Shown here: piece by piece, positions 41,470-50,113 of the stretch
Numbering within the stretch: position 1 is the stretch's first letter
Layout: each line of letters opens with the position of its first letter
Assembly: GCA_965204705.1 (NCBI GenBank)
Contig: OZ242006.1
Location: 372,001 to 436,000 of the forward strand
Origin: Bin5 sp965204705
GTDB lineage: Bacteria > Chloroflexota > Anaerolineae > Caldilineales > Caldilineaceae
Reading direction: 5' to 3'
DNA length: 64,000 nucleotides
The notes under the pieces: model-generated
What the model was told of the DNA's origin: nothing
The model's input: the letters and a program-made list of their open reading frames with translations, nothing else
Databases searched by the model: none
Made by a program: the position numbers and the translations under genes

Positions 41470-41718
41470 ATGGCCAAGAAGTAACACACGCCGGAGCAGG
41501 TGATCAACAAGCGCACAGTGGCTGAGGTCGCCCGCCGGATCGGAGCGACAGAGCAGACCTTCTACCGCTGGCGCAGCGAGTACGGGGTTCCGTGGTTCGA
41601 GTCCATGCAGTCCCATCAACGTGTCCCCCGTACCCTTAACTCAGCCCTTCAGGGCAACCTCGGCATTCGGAAGGTTAAGCAGATAAGGAAGAGTAGCAAT
41701 GCAAAGCGTCACAAATAG
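41470..41718 (+). pseudogene. IS3-family OrfA remnant
   Basis: Begins ATGGCCAAGAAGTAA, so a stop follows four codons. It then reads HTPEQVINK and, after a missing segment, RTVAEVARRIGATEQTFYRW RSEYG, the helix-turn-helix of IS3/IS911-type OrfA proteins. The C-terminal part and OrfB are absent. Confidence 0.65.
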
Positions 41719-41734
41719 CCAAGTGGAGATTATA

Positions 41735-42778
41735 ACGCCCCATCCGACCCCGTACGCGCAAAACAGCGGAATACGCCAAGAGGGCGGAGGACGCGGGCTG
41801 GCATGGCATCGGGATTCTTGATAATCAGAACCTGTGCGGGGACATTTACGTTTCTTTGGCGCTGGCTGCTTCTGCTACGGAACGGATCCAGCTGAGCACG
41901 GATGTGACGAACCCAGTGACCCGCCACCCGGCGGTGGCTGCGGGGGCGATTGCGAGCATTCAGGAGGCGTCGGAGGGGCGGGCGGTGCTGGGAATCGGGC
42001 GGGGAGACTCGGCGCTGGCGTTCGTTGGACACGCGCCCGCCTACGTGAGGGTACTGGACAGCTACCTGAAAGCCCTGCAGGCCTACCTGAAGGGAAGTAG
42101 CGTGGCCTTTGAAGAGTTGACACACTGCCGCGCGGCCTGGCCCCGCCCGTTGATACGCTTAAGCTGGCGGATACCCCCGCCGACAGCAGGCTCATGTAGC
42201 TCGACGCCCGGGACAAGAAGGTGCCCGTGGCCGTTGCAGCGAGCGGGCCGAAGGTAATCGGAACGGCAGCGAGACACGCCGACATTGTCATGTTCGCGTT
42301 GGGGGCAGACCTTGGACGGCTCGGGTGGGGATTGGAGCAGGCCCGGACCGCGCGTCGCGAGGCAGGGCTGGAGCCGGACGGAATCCGGTACGGCGCGTAC
42401 CTGAACATCGTGTGCCATCAGCAGCTGGAGGCAGCCCGGAAGATGGTCCAATTCCTGGACACATTCGTGCGGTTTTCGGTGATGCACGGGAAGACGCATG
42501 GGCCGGTAACGCAGGCGGAAAAGGAAGCCCTGACGAATCTGCACAAAGAGTACAACATGCGGGACCGCAACATATCGGTTGTTCCACCGACGGAGTTCGT
42601 GGACCAGTTTGCAATTGTCGGTCCACCGGAAACATGTATCAGGCGGATCCAGGAGATCATCGACCTGGGGATAGACAGGATAGTGGTGATGGGCCCGACC
42701 GTGGATGCAGACGAGGATGAGGAGAAGCAGTGTGCGGAACTGTTGGTGCGGGAAGTGCTGCCGGCATTTTCGGGGTGA
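41735..42778 (+). pseudogene. Broken LLM-class F420-dependent oxidoreductase
   Basis: Three pieces of one luciferase-like protein: TRKTAEYAKRAEDAGWHGIG to GRAVLGIGRGDSALAFVGHA in one frame (to about 42120), LADTPADSRLM followed by a TAG in the middle, and VAVAASGPKVIGTAARHADI to LVREVLPAFSG (42221-42778) at the end. A frameshift, an in-frame stop and a missing start make it non-functional as a whole; the last 185 residues remain open. It lies next to an IS3 remnant. Confidence 0.75.
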
Positions 42779-42986
42779 GGCCCAAGCCCGCCAGGTGCGT
42801 GGTCGGACGGTTGGGGTGGGAGATCCGGCTTTTCGGCTGCGTGACGCTTGAAGTATCGTAGTGTTGGCACTATGGTTGGCCCCAATGACTGGACCACGAA
42901 ACGGGGAAAATGAGGTGCATCGAGACGCAATACGTTTCGGTTTTCGCTTTCCCTAACACCTGCCGTGAAGGGGTACCGAACTCCGT

Positions 42987-43535
42987 TTACGCGAGCGCCT
43001 CCGACCCACACGCGGACCGATAGCCGCAGGAAGCGCAGCGCCTCGGTTCTTCGTGGCTGCGGCGTACGTCCGGCGCGCGGCGAGCCTGCCGGATCTCCGC
43101 GGCCGCCTCAAGCACCCGTCGGCGCAGTTCGTCTGTGTAGGGAATCTGCAGCGTGGCGTCGGCGTAACGCAGCAGGCCGTAAGGCGGCGCTACGTCGAAG
43201 TTATCCTCAACCAGCAAACAGTACGCCGCCAGCTGCAAAATGTGGCTGGCGTACGGCTGCGCCGGCCGGCGACGACTCTTCACCTCCACAGGCACGACGT
43301 AACGCCTGCCCCGCTCGCGCGTCTGCACCAGATAATCGGGGCGCCCCACCAGCCCGTAGCGCCGGCTGCGCAGCGGTTTATCCGTCTCCTCCCACGCCCC
43401 GGTGTCGCTGTAAACCACCGTCCCCGCCGGCAGGCCGCTGCTCTGCCGCTGACGGCGTCCCAGCCATAACAACAGACCGCCCAACAGCGCCAGAAGTAGA
43501 GCAAACGCCAAAACGGAAGGCAAAGAGAGAATCAT
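42987..43535 (-). CDS. Membrane-anchored Cas4-like PD-(D/E)XK nuclease
   Basis: 182 residues. An N-terminal membrane helix (VLAFALLLALLGGLLLWLG) is followed by a Cas4/DUF83-type nuclease: GRPDYLVQ (D67), VPVEVKSRR (E84, K86), ILQLAAYCLLVEDNF (Q101) and a C-terminal Cys group CASCGYRSACG (C167, C170, C176). Three terminal cysteines plus one earlier Cys fit the iron-sulfur site of Cas4/RecB nucleases. No cas genes or CRISPR array are in the window, so a CRISPR role is unlikely. It is coupled to a MaoC-like gene 18 nt upstream, and the pair is duplicated in broken form at 30182-31194. Confidence 0.78.
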   Translation of the reverse strand: MILSLPSVLAFALLLALLGGLLLWLGRRQRQSSGLPAGTVVYSDTGAWEETDKPLRSRRYGLVGRPDYLVQTRERGRRYVVPVEVKSRRRPAQPYASHILQLAAYCLLVEDNFDVAPPYGLLRYADATLQIPYTDELRRRVLEAAAEIRQARRAPDVRRSHEEPRRCASCGYRSACGSEALA

Positions 43536-43553
43536 CCGCGGCAGCCAGTGCCC

Positions 43554-44042
43554 TTACGCCTCCGCTTCCGCCTCGTCGGGCCGGTTCTTACACAGAATAT
43601 CCCAACTACCCCGCTGGCAGACCTCATCCTTCTGGTTCAGCACCTCCATCCTGAAGGTGACCACACCGCCGCCCATGCGCCGCATCGGCTTCTTCTCGCG
43701 CACCGTCGCCCGCAAACGCACCGTATCCCCAATCAGAACAGGCCGGCGGAACTGCCATTCCAGTTTCATGAAGGCCTCGACCGTGCCCTCCATAAAACCC
43801 ATCCGCACCGCCAACCCGCTGGCGATACTCAGCACCAGCAGCCCATGAGCCACCCGCTCCCCGAACATCTGCTCCTGGCTGTAATGCGCGTCCGTATGAA
43901 TCCGGTTCCAGTCACCCGACAGCGCCGCAAAATTGACAATATCGACCTCAGTAACCGTGCGGCCGACACTCTCACACCCGTCCCCCTCTGCAAACTCCTC
44001 AAAATAAAGCCCCATCGGGGGCTGCATCGCTCGCGTACCCAT
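43554..44042 (-). CDS. MaoC-family (R)-hydratase-like protein
   Basis: 162 residues (ATGs at 44042, 44027 or 44015 are all possible). The MaoC hot-dog motif is clear: VNFAALSGDWNRIHTDAHYS, the D-x4-H hydratase dyad, followed by RVAHGLLVLSIASGLAV and RRPVLIGDTVRLRATV. It likely hydrates an enoyl-CoA. The Cas4-like gene downstream is an unexpected neighbour, but the pair was duplicated together. Confidence 0.85.
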   Translation of the reverse strand: MGTRAMQPPMGLYFEEFAEGDGCESVGRTVTEVDIVNFAALSGDWNRIHTDAHYSQEQMFGERVAHGLLVLSIASGLAVRMGFMEGTVEAFMKLEWQFRRPVLIGDTVRLRATVREKKPMRRMGGGVVTFRMEVLNQKDEVCQRGSWDILCKNRPDEAEAEA

Positions 44043-44111
44043 ATCCCCGCCCCACTACTCAGAACTTCCCAATCTTCCGTTAATTCCCCGCAAAAGCAGC
44101 AATCACCAGAA

Positions 44112-44164
44112 ACTGACCACTGCCGTTCTGACCACTGATCACTGACCACTAACCACTGCAGTTA
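44112..44164. repeat. CACTGAC heptamer tract ending in CTGCAGTT
   Basis: Two adjacent tracts (CTGACCACTGCCGTT, then CTGACCACTGATCACTGACC and CACTGCAGTT). The last bases are the complement of the oxidoreductase TAA, as at 12885-12923. Confidence 0.85.
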
Positions 44165-45172
44165 CACCTTTACCAGCATCTTCCCCAGATTCTCGCCATG
44201 AAACAGCCCAATAAACGCCTCGGGCGTCTTCTCGATCCCTTCGTGGATCGTCTCCTCCCACTTCAACTTCCCATCCCGCATCCAGCCGGACACGTCGCGC
44301 AGAAAGTCGTCGCGGCGTTCAGGATGGTCCGAAACGATAAAGCCCTGCATCTTCAGCCGCCGCCCGATTATCAGCCCCAGGTTCGCCGGGCCCGGCTCCG
44401 CCGCCGTGGCGTTGTACATGCTGATCATCCCGCACACAACGATGCGCCCGTAGTCATTCATATACTGAAGCGCCGCCTCCAGATGCACGCCCCCGACATT
44501 CTCAAAATACACATCGATGCCGTCCGGGCAGGCCTTCTTCAGCGCACGCCGCAGATTGCTCGTCTCTTTATAATTGATCGCCACATCCACGCCCGCCACC
44601 TCCTCCAGCCAGCGCGTCTTGGCCTCCGAACCGGCCGAACCCACAACGCGGCAGCCCTTGATCTTCGCGATCTGGCACACCTCCGATCCGACCGCGCCGG
44701 CCGCGCCCGAAACAAAGACCGTCTCGCCCTCCTTCGGCGTCCCAATGTCCAGCAGCCCCACATAGGCCGTCATCCCCGGCATCCCCAGCGCGCCCAGGTA
44801 GCTCTGCAACGGCCCCAGCGACGGGTCCACCTTGGTCAGGTGGCGCGCCTCCGCCAGCGCGTACTCCCGCCAGCCAAGCATATGCAGCACGAAGTCACCC
44901 TCCGCAAACTGATCGCTCGTCGAGCTGACCACCTCACCCACCGCGCCCCCCGTGAGCGGCTCATCCAGCCCGAACGGAGGCGTATAGCTGCGCGTATCCC
45001 GCATCCGCCCGCGCATATAGGGATCCACCGAGATAAACCGGTTCCTGATGAGCACCTGGTCCGGCTGGCTGGGCCCCGGCACCTCAACGCTGACAAGCCC
45101 AAAATTGTCCGCAGTCGGCAACCCGTGCGGACGGCTGCGCAGTTGGATTTCACGGCTGGTAACAGATGTCAT
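44162..45172 (-). CDS. NADP-dependent MDR-family oxidoreductase
   Basis: 336 residues of the zinc-independent medium-chain reductase group (curcumin/prostaglandin reductase-like, COG2130). Features: PDQVLIRNRFISVDPYMRGR at the N-terminus; the Rossmann motif VFVSGAAGAVGSEVCQIAKI; DVYFENVGGVHLEAALQYMN; and a terminal GENLGKMLVKV. It likely reduces activated C=C bonds with NADPH. No zinc ligands are seen. The heptamer repeat abuts its stop. Confidence 0.88.
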   Translation of the reverse strand: MTSVTSREIQLRSRPHGLPTADNFGLVSVEVPGPSQPDQVLIRNRFISVDPYMRGRMRDTRSYTPPFGLDEPLTGGAVGEVVSSTSDQFAEGDFVLHMLGWREYALAEARHLTKVDPSLGPLQSYLGALGMPGMTAYVGLLDIGTPKEGETVFVSGAAGAVGSEVCQIAKIKGCRVVGSAGSEAKTRWLEEVAGVDVAINYKETSNLRRALKKACPDGIDVYFENVGGVHLEAALQYMNDYGRIVVCGMISMYNATAAEPGPANLGLIIGRRLKMQGFIVSDHPERRDDFLRDVSGWMRDGKLKWEETIHEGIEKTPEAFIGLFHGENLGKMLVKV

Positions 45173-45448
45173 TGGTCACCTCGAATCGTGGTGGGCCGGC
45201 GGACACTCAAAGCCGCCCGCCCGTTAACATGAGAAAGATGCGCCTAATTTTCCTGCATTGGCCGCGATGCGCAAAATCTGACCCTTAACCGCAAGTTCAT
45301 GCATACGACCAAATGTTGACAACAACCGGGGAGGGCACAGGCCCAATACAATGAAATAAAATATAATATTATGTCTTCCCGAAACAGCCAAAATTGAACA
45401 TCGACTGTCTAATTTTTCTCCCCCAATTCAAGGGCGCCCAAAGCAGCA

Positions 45449-45473
45449 AAATTACACATCCACTGTGTAATTT
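45449..45473. repeat. Palindrome AATTACACA...TGTGTAATT with a degenerate twin
   Basis: AAATTACACA and its complement TGTGTAATTT around TCCAC. A degenerate version (AATTGAACATCGACTGTCTA) lies at ~45391-45412, about 60 bp upstream, in the 560-bp gap between the NADP oxidoreductase and the M20 gene. Possible regulator site for the M20 gene, or a dispersed repeat. Confidence 0.4.
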
Positions 45474-45503
45474 CCTTCCCTTAACCCACCCAACAACCCG
45501 TAG

Positions 45504-45524
45504 GGGCACCCCTTGTGGGTGCCC
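45504..45524. repeat. GTAGGGGCACC hairpin repeat (single unit)
   Basis: GGGCACCC and GGGTGCCC arms around CTTGT, preceded by GTAG. Variant of the module in the 17029 array: the stem has changed on both sides (GGCAGG/CCTGCC to GGCACC/GGTGCC), so base pairing is kept. Confidence 0.7.
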
Positions 45525-45734
45525 TCGCTTCCCCCATTCCGGACTGCACCACCGAGCAGCAGGCGAAACCAATGGCGCAGAAGCGTAGTATAATAATATG
45601 ACGCCTGAGCGATCCCGTATTACGAGTAACTGAAATGACGGTCTTCCCAAACCGAAAACCGCCCACAGCACCCCAACCGCTCGCGTCCTCTCGCAAACGC
45701 CGAGCGCCAAAATTGCCCGAACAGGAGCGCACCG

Positions 45735-46952
45735 ATGCCAAACGATAAACCAGTCACCAGCGCCGAACTGTACGCCCGCGCCAAGGAATTCCAGTCCCGA
45801 ATCAGCGCGTGGCGCCGCACCATCCATCGCTACCCCGAACTGACCTTCACCGAACACCGCACCGCCGGCTACGTCAACAAGACCATGCTGGACCTCGGAA
45901 TCGAGACGCAGACCGAGGTGGCCAAGACCGGTGTCGTCGGCCACATCCACGGCGGCGACGGCCCACTGGTGGGCCTGCGCGCCGACATGGACGCCCTGCC
46001 GATCCAGGAAGAGAACGACAGCGGCTTCGACAGCGAGCGGCCGGGCATCATGCACGCCTGCGGCCATGACGCCCACACCGCCATGCTCATGGGCGCCGCC
46101 ACCCTCCTCAAAGAGATGGCCGACGAGGGCCGCCTGCCCGGCAACGTGCGCCTGCTCTTCCAGCCCAGCGAAGAAGCCTCCGACGACGAGGGCAAGTCCG
46201 GCGGCATTCGCATGGTCGAGGAAGGCGCGCTCGAAGGCGTGGATGCCGTCTTCGGCATCCACGTGGACCCGACAAAGGATCTCGGCGTCGTCGCCAGCCG
46301 CTCCGGCCCGCTGCTCGCGGCCGCCGACGAGTTCGAAATCACCGTCACCGGCGTCGGCGGCCACGCGGCCCGCCCCCAGGCCGCCAACGACCCCATCGTG
46401 CTCGCCGCCCACGCAGTCCACGCCATCCACCACATCGTCAGCCGCCGCCTCGACCCCCTCGAGCCGGGCGTCATCACCATCGGCCAGATTCACGGCGGCA
46501 CCGTCAACAACGTCATCCCCGACAGCGTCTATCTCAACGGCACCATCCGCACCTTCACCCCGGAATCCCGCAAGCTGCTGCAAGAGGAGCTGCGCCGGGC
46601 CTGCGGCGTCGTCGAAGCCATGGGCGGCAGCTTCGACCTGACGATACACGAGGGCTATCCGCCCACTGTCCTTGACCCTGAAGCGACGCAGATTGCCCTC
46701 GCCGCCGCCGCCGAGTTCCTCGGCGAAGAGAACGCGCCGCAAGCGCCAATGGTGATGGCCGCCGAAGATTTCGCCTACATGGCGCAGGCCGCGCCCGGCA
46801 GCTTCCTCCGCCTCGGAACGCACAACCCGGACTGGCCCCAGCGCTACTTCGTCCACACCTCCACCTTCCGCCTCGACGAAGACGCCCTGCCCATCGGCGC
46901 CGCCGCGCTGGCCGCAGCCGCTGTCAAATGGATGCAGGAAAAAAACGCGTGA
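45735..46952 (+). CDS. M20-family amidohydrolase
   Basis: 405 residues, typical of M20D amidohydrolases (hippurate/N-acyl amino acid hydrolase type). Metal and catalytic motifs: GLRADMDALPIQE, PGIMHACGHDAHTAMLMG, LFQPSEEAS (the catalytic Glu pair) and MVMAAEDFAYMAQAAPGSF; a dimerisation domain starts near AADEFEITVTGVGGHAARPQ. It hydrolyses an amide bond of an N-acyl substrate in the cytoplasm; the substrate is unknown. AGGAG lies before the ATG. Confidence 0.9.
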   Translation: MPNDKPVTSAELYARAKEFQSRISAWRRTIHRYPELTFTEHRTAGYVNKTMLDLGIETQTEVAKTGVVGHIHGGDGPLVGLRADMDALPIQEENDSGFDSERPGIMHACGHDAHTAMLMGAATLLKEMADEGRLPGNVRLLFQPSEEASDDEGKSGGIRMVEEGALEGVDAVFGIHVDPTKDLGVVASRSGPLLAAADEFEITVTGVGGHAARPQAANDPIVLAAHAVHAIHHIVSRRLDPLEPGVITIGQIHGGTVNNVIPDSVYLNGTIRTFTPESRKLLQEELRRACGVVEAMGGSFDLTIHEGYPPTVLDPEATQIALAAAAEFLGEENAPQAPMVMAAEDFAYMAQAAPGSFLRLGTHNPDWPQRYFVHTSTFRLDEDALPIGAAALAAAAVKWMQEKNA

Positions 46953-46967
46953 AGTGAGGAGTGAGCA

Positions 46968-47765
46968 GTGAGAAGTGAGCGTCGCCTACCTGGCGTAAAG
47001 AGCCCATACAGCGAAGCGGTTGCGCATTCAACACCCCTATTCGCAGCTGCGCGGGTGTTCTCTTTCTCCTCTCTCCTCCTAACTCTCTCCTTTCTCGCCT
47101 CCTGCTCCGCCGCCAAACCACAGCCGCTCGTCTTTGGCGAGCCCGTCTGGGCCGACGGCGAGACAAGCGCCTACCGGGTAACCAACCGGGAAGACCGCAT
47201 CGTCGGTACCGCCACCTTCCTGGTAGGCCGGAGCGAACAGGCTGACGGCTGGACGTTGATCCGCGAGATCATAGACGCCGGTGTGATTGAGCTGGCCACG
47301 ATCGAGATGCAGCCGGTCGGCTACCGCCCAATCTACAGTCATCTCGTTCGTACATTCGGCGGCGGGAAACAGGTGGTGGAGACGCAGTTCGAGGGCGCCC
47401 AGGTCGAAATCGCGCTCACAAATCGCCAGGGCAACAAGGTCTATCAGCGCGTGCAGGTACCCTCCGATATACGTGACGAGCGCACACTGCTGCTGATCAT
47501 GCGCGCGCTGCCGCTGGCGCAGGGCTACGCCACCCGTATCAATAGTTTCCTGCCGATCGCCGGCCAGATGGAGCGGGTGGCCCTCCAGGTGCGGCGCAGC
47601 GAGAGTGTTACAGTGCCGGCCGGTCCCTTCGATACCTGGGTCGTCGAGCTTAAGTCCAACGACCGAACCACCAAAGTCTGGGTGGCGCAGACAGCGCCCT
47701 TCCTCGTCGTGAAATTCATCGACGGACGTTCACAGGCCACCTTTGAGCTGACCGGTTTCGAGTAG
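46968..47765 (+). CDS. DUF3108-like lipoprotein
   Basis: 265 residues from a GTG; the true start may be later, just before the signal peptide. The signal segment ends in a lipobox (LLTLSFLASC, Cys ~46). The mature part shows a beta-rich pattern like DUF3108: GYRPIYSHLVRTFGGGKQVV, then ALPLAQGYATRIN, then VTVPAGPFDTWVVELKSND and TKVWVAQTAPFLVVKF. Binding of a lipid or polymer is possible but unproven. It is followed 27 nt later by the NTF2-like gene. Confidence 0.65.
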   Translation: MRSERRLPGVKSPYSEAVAHSTPLFAAARVFSFSSLLLTLSFLASCSAAKPQPLVFGEPVWADGETSAYRVTNREDRIVGTATFLVGRSEQADGWTLIREIIDAGVIELATIEMQPVGYRPIYSHLVRTFGGGKQVVETQFEGAQVEIALTNRQGNKVYQRVQVPSDIRDERTLLLIMRALPLAQGYATRINSFLPIAGQMERVALQVRRSESVTVPAGPFDTWVVELKSNDRTTKVWVAQTAPFLVVKFIDGRSQATFELTGFE

Positions 47766-47792
47766 TCGGATGAGTGACAAGGAAGCAGACCA

Positions 47793-48263
47793 ATGGGCAT
47801 GAAAATCGATCGCTTTACGTTGGCCATTATTCTCGGCGTGCTGCTGCTGGTCGTCGGCGCTGTCGTCACCGTGCTTTTCACCGGCGGCCGCGCCGGACAG
47901 AGCGCCGAATATCTCAACGAAGATACGCCCGAGGCAGTGGTCCACGACGCGTTCCTGGCCACCGTGCGCAACGAGCCGGACGTCGCCATGAACCACTACT
48001 CCCGCGATGTACTCGAAGATGAAGACAATGTACGTTTCCGCGAGCGATTCAACTATTACGACTCCGGCCGCTCCGCGCGCCGGCTGCGCATCCTCGACGT
48101 GGACATAAGCGAAGACGGCGACAAGGCCTATGTCACGGTGGCGATCGACAACTTCCACCAGGGCGGCCTGTTCGACAGCGGCACATCCACCTATCGACGC
48201 ACAATTCCCCTGGTGCGCGAGGATGATGCATGGAAGATCGATACGGATGACCTCCTCCATTGA
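47793..48263 (+). CDS. Membrane-anchored NTF2-like protein
   Basis: 156 residues. One N-terminal membrane span (TLAIILGVLLLVVGAVVTVL), then a small alpha/beta domain resembling DUF4878/NTF2-like lipoproteins: EDTPEAVVHDAFLATVRNEP, DKAYVTVAIDNF, and the closing LVREDDAWKIDTDDL. It is encoded between the DUF3108-like lipoprotein and the DUF5671 protein on the same strand, a likely cell-envelope operon. Confidence 0.6.
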   Translation: MGMKIDRFTLAIILGVLLLVVGAVVTVLFTGGRAGQSAEYLNEDTPEAVVHDAFLATVRNEPDVAMNHYSRDVLEDEDNVRFRERFNYYDSGRSARRLRILDVDISEDGDKAYVTVAIDNFHQGGLFDSGTSTYRRTIPLVREDDAWKIDTDDLLH

Positions 48264-48366
48264 GGTCATACTCCGAGGACTGAGGGCAAGGACGAGCGGA
48301 CTGAGAAAACGCCTCTCACGCCTCTCCCCTGCGGTCCCTCCCTCCTTGTCTTCGAGGGCGTGAACC

Positions 48367-50076
48367 ATGACTGAGCAGACAACTGCAGAATCCACCCGGT
48401 TGGCGATGATTCGCCGCCTCTATCTCTATCTCATCGCCTTCATCAGTCTGGTCGCAGGGCTGGCCGCCGCCTACGATCTGATTGATGCTCTGGTAAGGCT
48501 GTGGGTCACGGACGAAACGTTTCTGGGGGTCTACGCCTCCGACTCGGTGCAAAGGTCCATCGCTCGCCCGGGCGGGTTCCTGATCGTCAGCGCGCCCATC
48601 TTTCTCATCCACTGGCGCTACATCCGCCGTCTGGTGCTGCAGCCCGGTGAATCGCACGCGGCCCTGCGCAAGCTGTTTGTTTATGCCGTGCTCGCTACCA
48701 CAGGTTATGTTGGCGCTCGCGCCCTCTATCACATCATCGAAGGCAGCCTCGGACTCCTGCTCGGCGCCACCCCATTCGAGGAGCAGCTGAGACCGGGTGG
48801 GTGGGCCGCCCAGTTCTTCCACGGCGGCATTCATCTGACCCTTTTCATGTTCTTCGCGCGCCTGCTCCAGGGAGACGGCGACCTGGGCGTCGAGTCGGGC
48901 TGGGCCGGCAGTTGGCGGCGTCTTTTCCAGCTACTTGCCGGCCTCGTGGGGCTTGGCCTGCTTCTCACAGGCGCCGCCGACGCCCTCAACCTCGCCTGGC
49001 GCGCCATACTTGAACCGCTCGGCGAAGCCAGCTTGGCCACTGTCGGCACAGGCTGGAGGGAGCGCGGCATTGCCGGTTCACTGGCCGCTGTTTTGGTCGG
49101 CGGCCTGGTCTGGCGGCTGAACAATCTCTACTGGAATGCCCTGATGACCGCCCAGCCGGAAGAGGGGCGCATGGCTCTACGCCGCCTCTATCTCTATGTC
49201 GCCACCGTTTTCGCCGCGGCCATCACCCTCGTTCCCGTGGCGATGCTGTTGAGGGTGGGCGTCCTGTTCCTGTTCGGCGGCGTCGATGCCGGGGATATCG
49301 ACATCGATGACCTTACAACGCCCCTCGGCCTGCTGCCGGTGGGAACGCTGGCTTGGCGCTGGCACTGGCTGCAGGTTTCCGCCGAAGCGCAGCGCTACGG
49401 AGACACCCGCGAAAGCGAGTTCGTGCGTCGGCTCTACTACTATGCCGTCGCCGCCACCGGCCTGCTTCTGCTCTGGATCGGGCTGGTCGATCTGGTGCGG
49501 GCGCTGCTGGATCTCGCCATCATCGGCGGGGCCTCGGTCGAAGAGGGTTTTCGCGCTCACCAGTTCGCCAGCGGCGTGAGCCTTATCGCCGTCGGCGCGC
49601 CGGTCTGGTCGCTGCACTGGCGCACAGCCCAGCGCGTGGCCGAGAAGGACGATGAGAGCGGCCGCGCAGAGCGGGCCTCCTGGCCCCGCCGCGTCTACCT
49701 CTACGCCATCGCCCTCGTAGGCGCGCTGCTGATCCTCTTCGAGCTGGCCCAGGTCGTCTACCGTCTGCTCCTGTGGGCGCTCGGCGATCCCAACGCTGAC
49801 GTTTTCGGCGCCGAGACCTTGGACGGCCTCGTGCGCGCCGCCGCCGCGGCCGCCTTCTGGGCGGTCCATCTCCTCGCCATTCGCAACGACACCCGCATGG
49901 TTGATGAGAAGGCCGAAGAAGCGGCACGTGAACGTGAACAGAAAGAGCGGCGCCAAGAGGAGTTGGCGGCCCGCATAGAAGAATTGGAGTCGGAGTTGGC
50001 CGCACTGCAAACTGAGCTTGCGGAACTGGAGGATGAGGAACGAGAAGCGGGCGAAGATGAGCGAGAAGAGCAGTAA
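48367..50076 (+). CDS. Multi-repeat DUF5671 membrane protein with coiled-coil tail
   Basis: 569 residues. The DUF5671 unit, beginning xxRRLYLYxx and ending in a W-x-W/HW segment, is repeated about five times: MIRRLYLYLIAFISLVAGLA, ALRKLFVYAVLATTGYVGAR, ALRRLYLYVATVFAAAITLV, FVRRLYYYAVAATGLLLLWI and WPRRVYLYAIALVGALLILF. Each has about two or three membrane spans. The last ~60 residues are a charged coiled coil (AAREREQKERRQEELAARIE and after). Function unknown. It closes the envelope gene group. Confidence 0.78.
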   Translation: MTEQTTAESTRLAMIRRLYLYLIAFISLVAGLAAAYDLIDALVRLWVTDETFLGVYASDSVQRSIARPGGFLIVSAPIFLIHWRYIRRLVLQPGESHAALRKLFVYAVLATTGYVGARALYHIIEGSLGLLLGATPFEEQLRPGGWAAQFFHGGIHLTLFMFFARLLQGDGDLGVESGWAGSWRRLFQLLAGLVGLGLLLTGAADALNLAWRAILEPLGEASLATVGTGWRERGIAGSLAAVLVGGLVWRLNNLYWNALMTAQPEEGRMALRRLYLYVATVFAAAITLVPVAMLLRVGVLFLFGGVDAGDIDIDDLTTPLGLLPVGTLAWRWHWLQVSAEAQRYGDTRESEFVRRLYYYAVAATGLLLLWIGLVDLVRALLDLAIIGGASVEEGFRAHQFASGVSLIAVGAPVWSLHWRTAQRVAEKDDESGRAERASWPRRVYLYAIALVGALLILFELAQVVYRLLLWALGDPNADVFGAETLDGLVRAAAAAAFWAVHLLAIRNDTRMVDEKAEEAAREREQKERRQEELAARIEELESELAALQTELAELEDEEREAGEDEREEQ

Positions 50077-50113
50077 CAGGTATGAGTCAATTCACGCGTG
50101 CCGGAGACACTCG

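Noticed and set aside
42987..43535. Cas4-like gene as evidence for a CRISPR-Cas locus
   Set aside because: It is the only Cas-related domain in the window, has a membrane anchor, and its neighbour is a MaoC hydratase. Treated as a stand-alone nuclease.
45369..46856. 495-codon minus-strand frame opposite the M20 hydrolase
   Set aside because: Gly/Ala/Val/Asp-rich shadow translation; the plus strand carries all M20 metal motifs.
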